From Pseudomonadota bacterium (GTDB lineage Bacteria > Pseudomonadota > Alphaproteobacteria > Rhizobiales > Rhizobiaceae): a stretch of DNA of 64,000 bases. Made by a program: the position numbers and the translations under genes. The notes below the pieces were generated by a model. The model did no database searches. It saw only the letters and a list, made by a program, of their open reading frames with translations, and had not been told where the DNA came from. Every line of letters starts with the position of its first letter. Within the stretch, counting starts at the first letter, position 1. The stretch spans positions 25,944 to 89,943 of the forward strand of contig JAEWPB010000137.1 of assembly GCA_023399465.1 (NCBI GenBank), in the 5' to 3' direction. This document shows, piece by piece, positions 62,627 to 64,000 of this stretch.

Positions 62627-64000
62627 CTAGACGCGCGTCTGCTTGCGCATGTCGGCGGGATCGATACCTGCGACGACGACGGGCTTCTTCATCGCATCGC
62701 GGCGGAAGGGTTCGCCGAGTTCCTGGTTCAGCACCACCTCGAGGATGGTAGTGACGCCCTTCGCCTGCTCCTCGATCGCGGTGCGAAGCGCCGCCGTCAG
62801 CCCGGCCTGGGTATCGACGGTGACGCCCTTCAGACCGCAGCCGTCCGCCACCTTGGCGTAGCTGAGGTTCGGGTTGAGTTCGGTGCCGACGAAGTTGTTG
62901 TCGTACCAGAGCGTCGTGTTGCGCTTTTCCGCGCCCCACTGGTAGTTGCGGAAGATCACCATCGTGACCGCCGGCCAGCCCTTGCGGCCGATCGAGGTCA
63001 ACTCGTTCATCGAGATGCCGAAGGCGCCGTCACCTGCGAAACCCACCACCGGCACGTCGGGGCAGCCGATCTTGGCGCCGACGATCGAGGGGAAGCCGTA
63101 GCCGCAGGGACCGAACATGCCGGGCGCCAGATATTTCCGGCCCTGGTCGAAGCTCGGATAGGCATTGCCGATGGCGCAGTTGTTGCCGATGTCGGTGGAG
63201 ATGATCGCTTCCTTGGGCAGCGCCGCCTGGATCGCCCGCCAGGCTTGGCGCGGCGACATGCGGTCGGCCTCGCGAAGGCGTGCGCTGGCGTTCCACTCGG
63301 TACCCGGATCGTCGTCCTCGTGGTCCATCGACGACAGTTGCTGCAACCAGGCCGAACGCGTCTGATGGACCAGCGCCGTGCGCTCGGCACGCCCCTTGTC
63401 GCCGGCCGACGGGGCCAGTTGCTCGAGGATCTGGCTCGCCACCTGCTTGGCGTCGCCGCAGATGCCGACGCTCACCCTCTTGGTCAGGCCGATGCGGTCG
63501 GCGTTGATGTCGACCTGGATGATTTTGGCATTCTTCGGCCAATAGTCGATACCGTAGCCCGGGAGCGTCGAGAACGGATTGAGGCGGGTGCCGAGCGCCA
63601 GCACCACATCGGCCTTGGCAATCAGTTCCATCGCCGCCTTCGAGCCGTTGTAGCCGAGCGGCCCGACCGCCAGCCGGTGGCTGCCGGGGAAGGCGTCGTT
63701 GTGCTGGTAGCCGCAGCAGACCGGGGCATCGAGCCGTTCGGCCAGCGCGATCGATTCCGGGATCGCCTCGCCGATGACGACGCCGGCACCGTTGAGGATG
63801 ACCGGGAACGAGGCTTCCGAGAGCAGCTTCGCCGCTTCGGCAATGGCCTGGCGACCGCCCGCCGGCCGCTCGAAGCGGACGATGTTCGGCAGGTCGACGT
63901 CGATGACATGGGTCCAGTAGTCACGCGGGATGTTGATCTGGGCGGGGGCGCAGCCGCGCCAGGCCTTTTCGATGACACGGTTCAGCACCTCGGCCATGCG
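62627..64000 (-). CDS. xsc: Sulfoacetaldehyde acetyltransferase, 5' end beyond window
   Basis: The frame runs from the right edge to a stop at 62627 and covers about the last 458 residues of a roughly 590-residue thiamine-diphosphate enzyme. Visible are the inter-domain strand ILNGAGVVIG, CGYQHNDAFPGSHRLAVGPLGYNG, the ThDP-binding GFAGDGAFGISMNEL with downstream NYQWGAEKRNTTLWY, and the characteristic WGAEK. Xsc cleaves sulfoacetaldehyde with phosphate to acetyl phosphate and sulfite. It heads or lies within the xsc-yeiH-pta operon; regulators and taurine transaminase genes, if any, are beyond the edge. Confidence 0.9.
   Translation of the reverse strand, partial: RMAEVLNRVIEKAWRGCAPAQINIPRDYWTHVIDVDLPNIVRFERPAGGRQAIAEAAKLLSEASFPVILNGAGVVIGEAIPESIALAERLDAPVCCGYQHNDAFPGSHRLAVGPLGYNGSKAAMELIAKADVVLALGTRLNPFSTLPGYGIDYWPKNAKIIQVDINADRIGLTKRVSVGICGDAKQVASQILEQLAPSAGDKGRAERTALVHQTRSAWLQQLSSMDHEDDDPGTEWNASARLREADRMSPRQAWRAIQAALPKEAIISTDIGNNCAIGNAYPSFDQGRKYLAPGMFGPCGYGFPSIVGAKIGCPDVPVVGFAGDGAFGISMNELTSIGRKGWPAVTMVIFRNYQWGAEKRNTTLWYDNNFVGTELNPNLSYAKVADGCGLKGVTVDTQAGLTAALRTAIEEQAKGVTTILEVVLNQELGEPFRRDAMKKPVVVAGIDPADMRKQTRV

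Overview
The window (about 62-65% G+C over most of its length) reads as chromosome or chromid-like replicon of an alphaproteobacterium, most likely a Rhizobiaceae relative. The reasons are the napEFDABC gene order, an Atu4866-family protein, an xsc-yeiH-pta sulfonate module, a DUF1344-like small secreted protein, and compact operons with many 1-4 bp start/stop overlaps. The genus cannot be fixed from sequence reading alone. I saw no tRNA, rRNA, CRISPR array or intact insertion sequence.

Layout. 1-5.9 kb: end of a HAD phosphatase, an FGGY sugar kinase, then a GMC oxidoreductase plus an MHS-type transporter divergent from an IclR regulator. 5.9-7.3 kb: an AT-rich patch with a small membrane protein and a tail-to-tail XRE antitoxin and RelE/Gp49-type toxin; the toxin frame is broken by one TGA. 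7.3-16.1 kb: acetoin-reductase-like SDR, MarR plus FUSC transporter, TetR plus RND efflux pair. 16.2-21.5 kb: DUF3300-DUF2950 pair, gamma-glutamyltransferase, alpha/beta hydrolase. 21.7-30.4 kb: a metal/thiol-redox block, with Cu+ ATPase, sensor kinase and response regulator on one strand and dsbD, an Lgt-like/TlpA fusion, an L,D-transpeptidase and a DsbA-like protein on the other. A 27-bp palindrome lies between the two. 30.4-33.2 kb: a lower-G+C segment (Atu4866, SDR, DUF1344-like, LysR) whose right end abuts the truncated start of a tyrosine-phosphatase-like gene behind a YqaA/VTT membrane gene.

33.9-37.2 kb holds the most unusual locus: a two-gene operon of an SGNH hydrolase and a 708-aa protein that joins a papain-like peptidase to an alpha/beta hydrolase. 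37.5-39.2 kb: SulP/STAS anion transporter. 39.2-45.0 kb: a six-gene cell-surface glycosylation operon (GT-C, UbiA-type phosphoribosyl/prenyl transferase, HAD phosphatase, GtrA, GT4, sulfotransferase). 45.3-48.0 kb: MerR regulator and Zn/Cd/Pb ATPase with a recognisable MerR promoter. 48.2-55.7 kb: small envelope/stress proteins (glycine-zipper protein, HdeA, a secreted protein with a ribbon-helix-helix-like tail), a HAE1 RND pump with its adaptor, DUF1269 and VOC proteins. 55.8-60.5 kb: complete napEFDABC periplasmic nitrate reductase. 60.5-64.0 kb: pta, YeiH and the 5'-truncated (by the window edge) xsc for sulfoacetaldehyde breakdown.

How it fits together: much of the window handles envelope stress and exchange with the outside, including two P1B ATPases, two RND pumps, a periplasmic disulfide system, HdeA and surface-glycan decoration. 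Two respiratory/catabolic units (nitrate reduction and C2-sulfonate use) sit at the right end.
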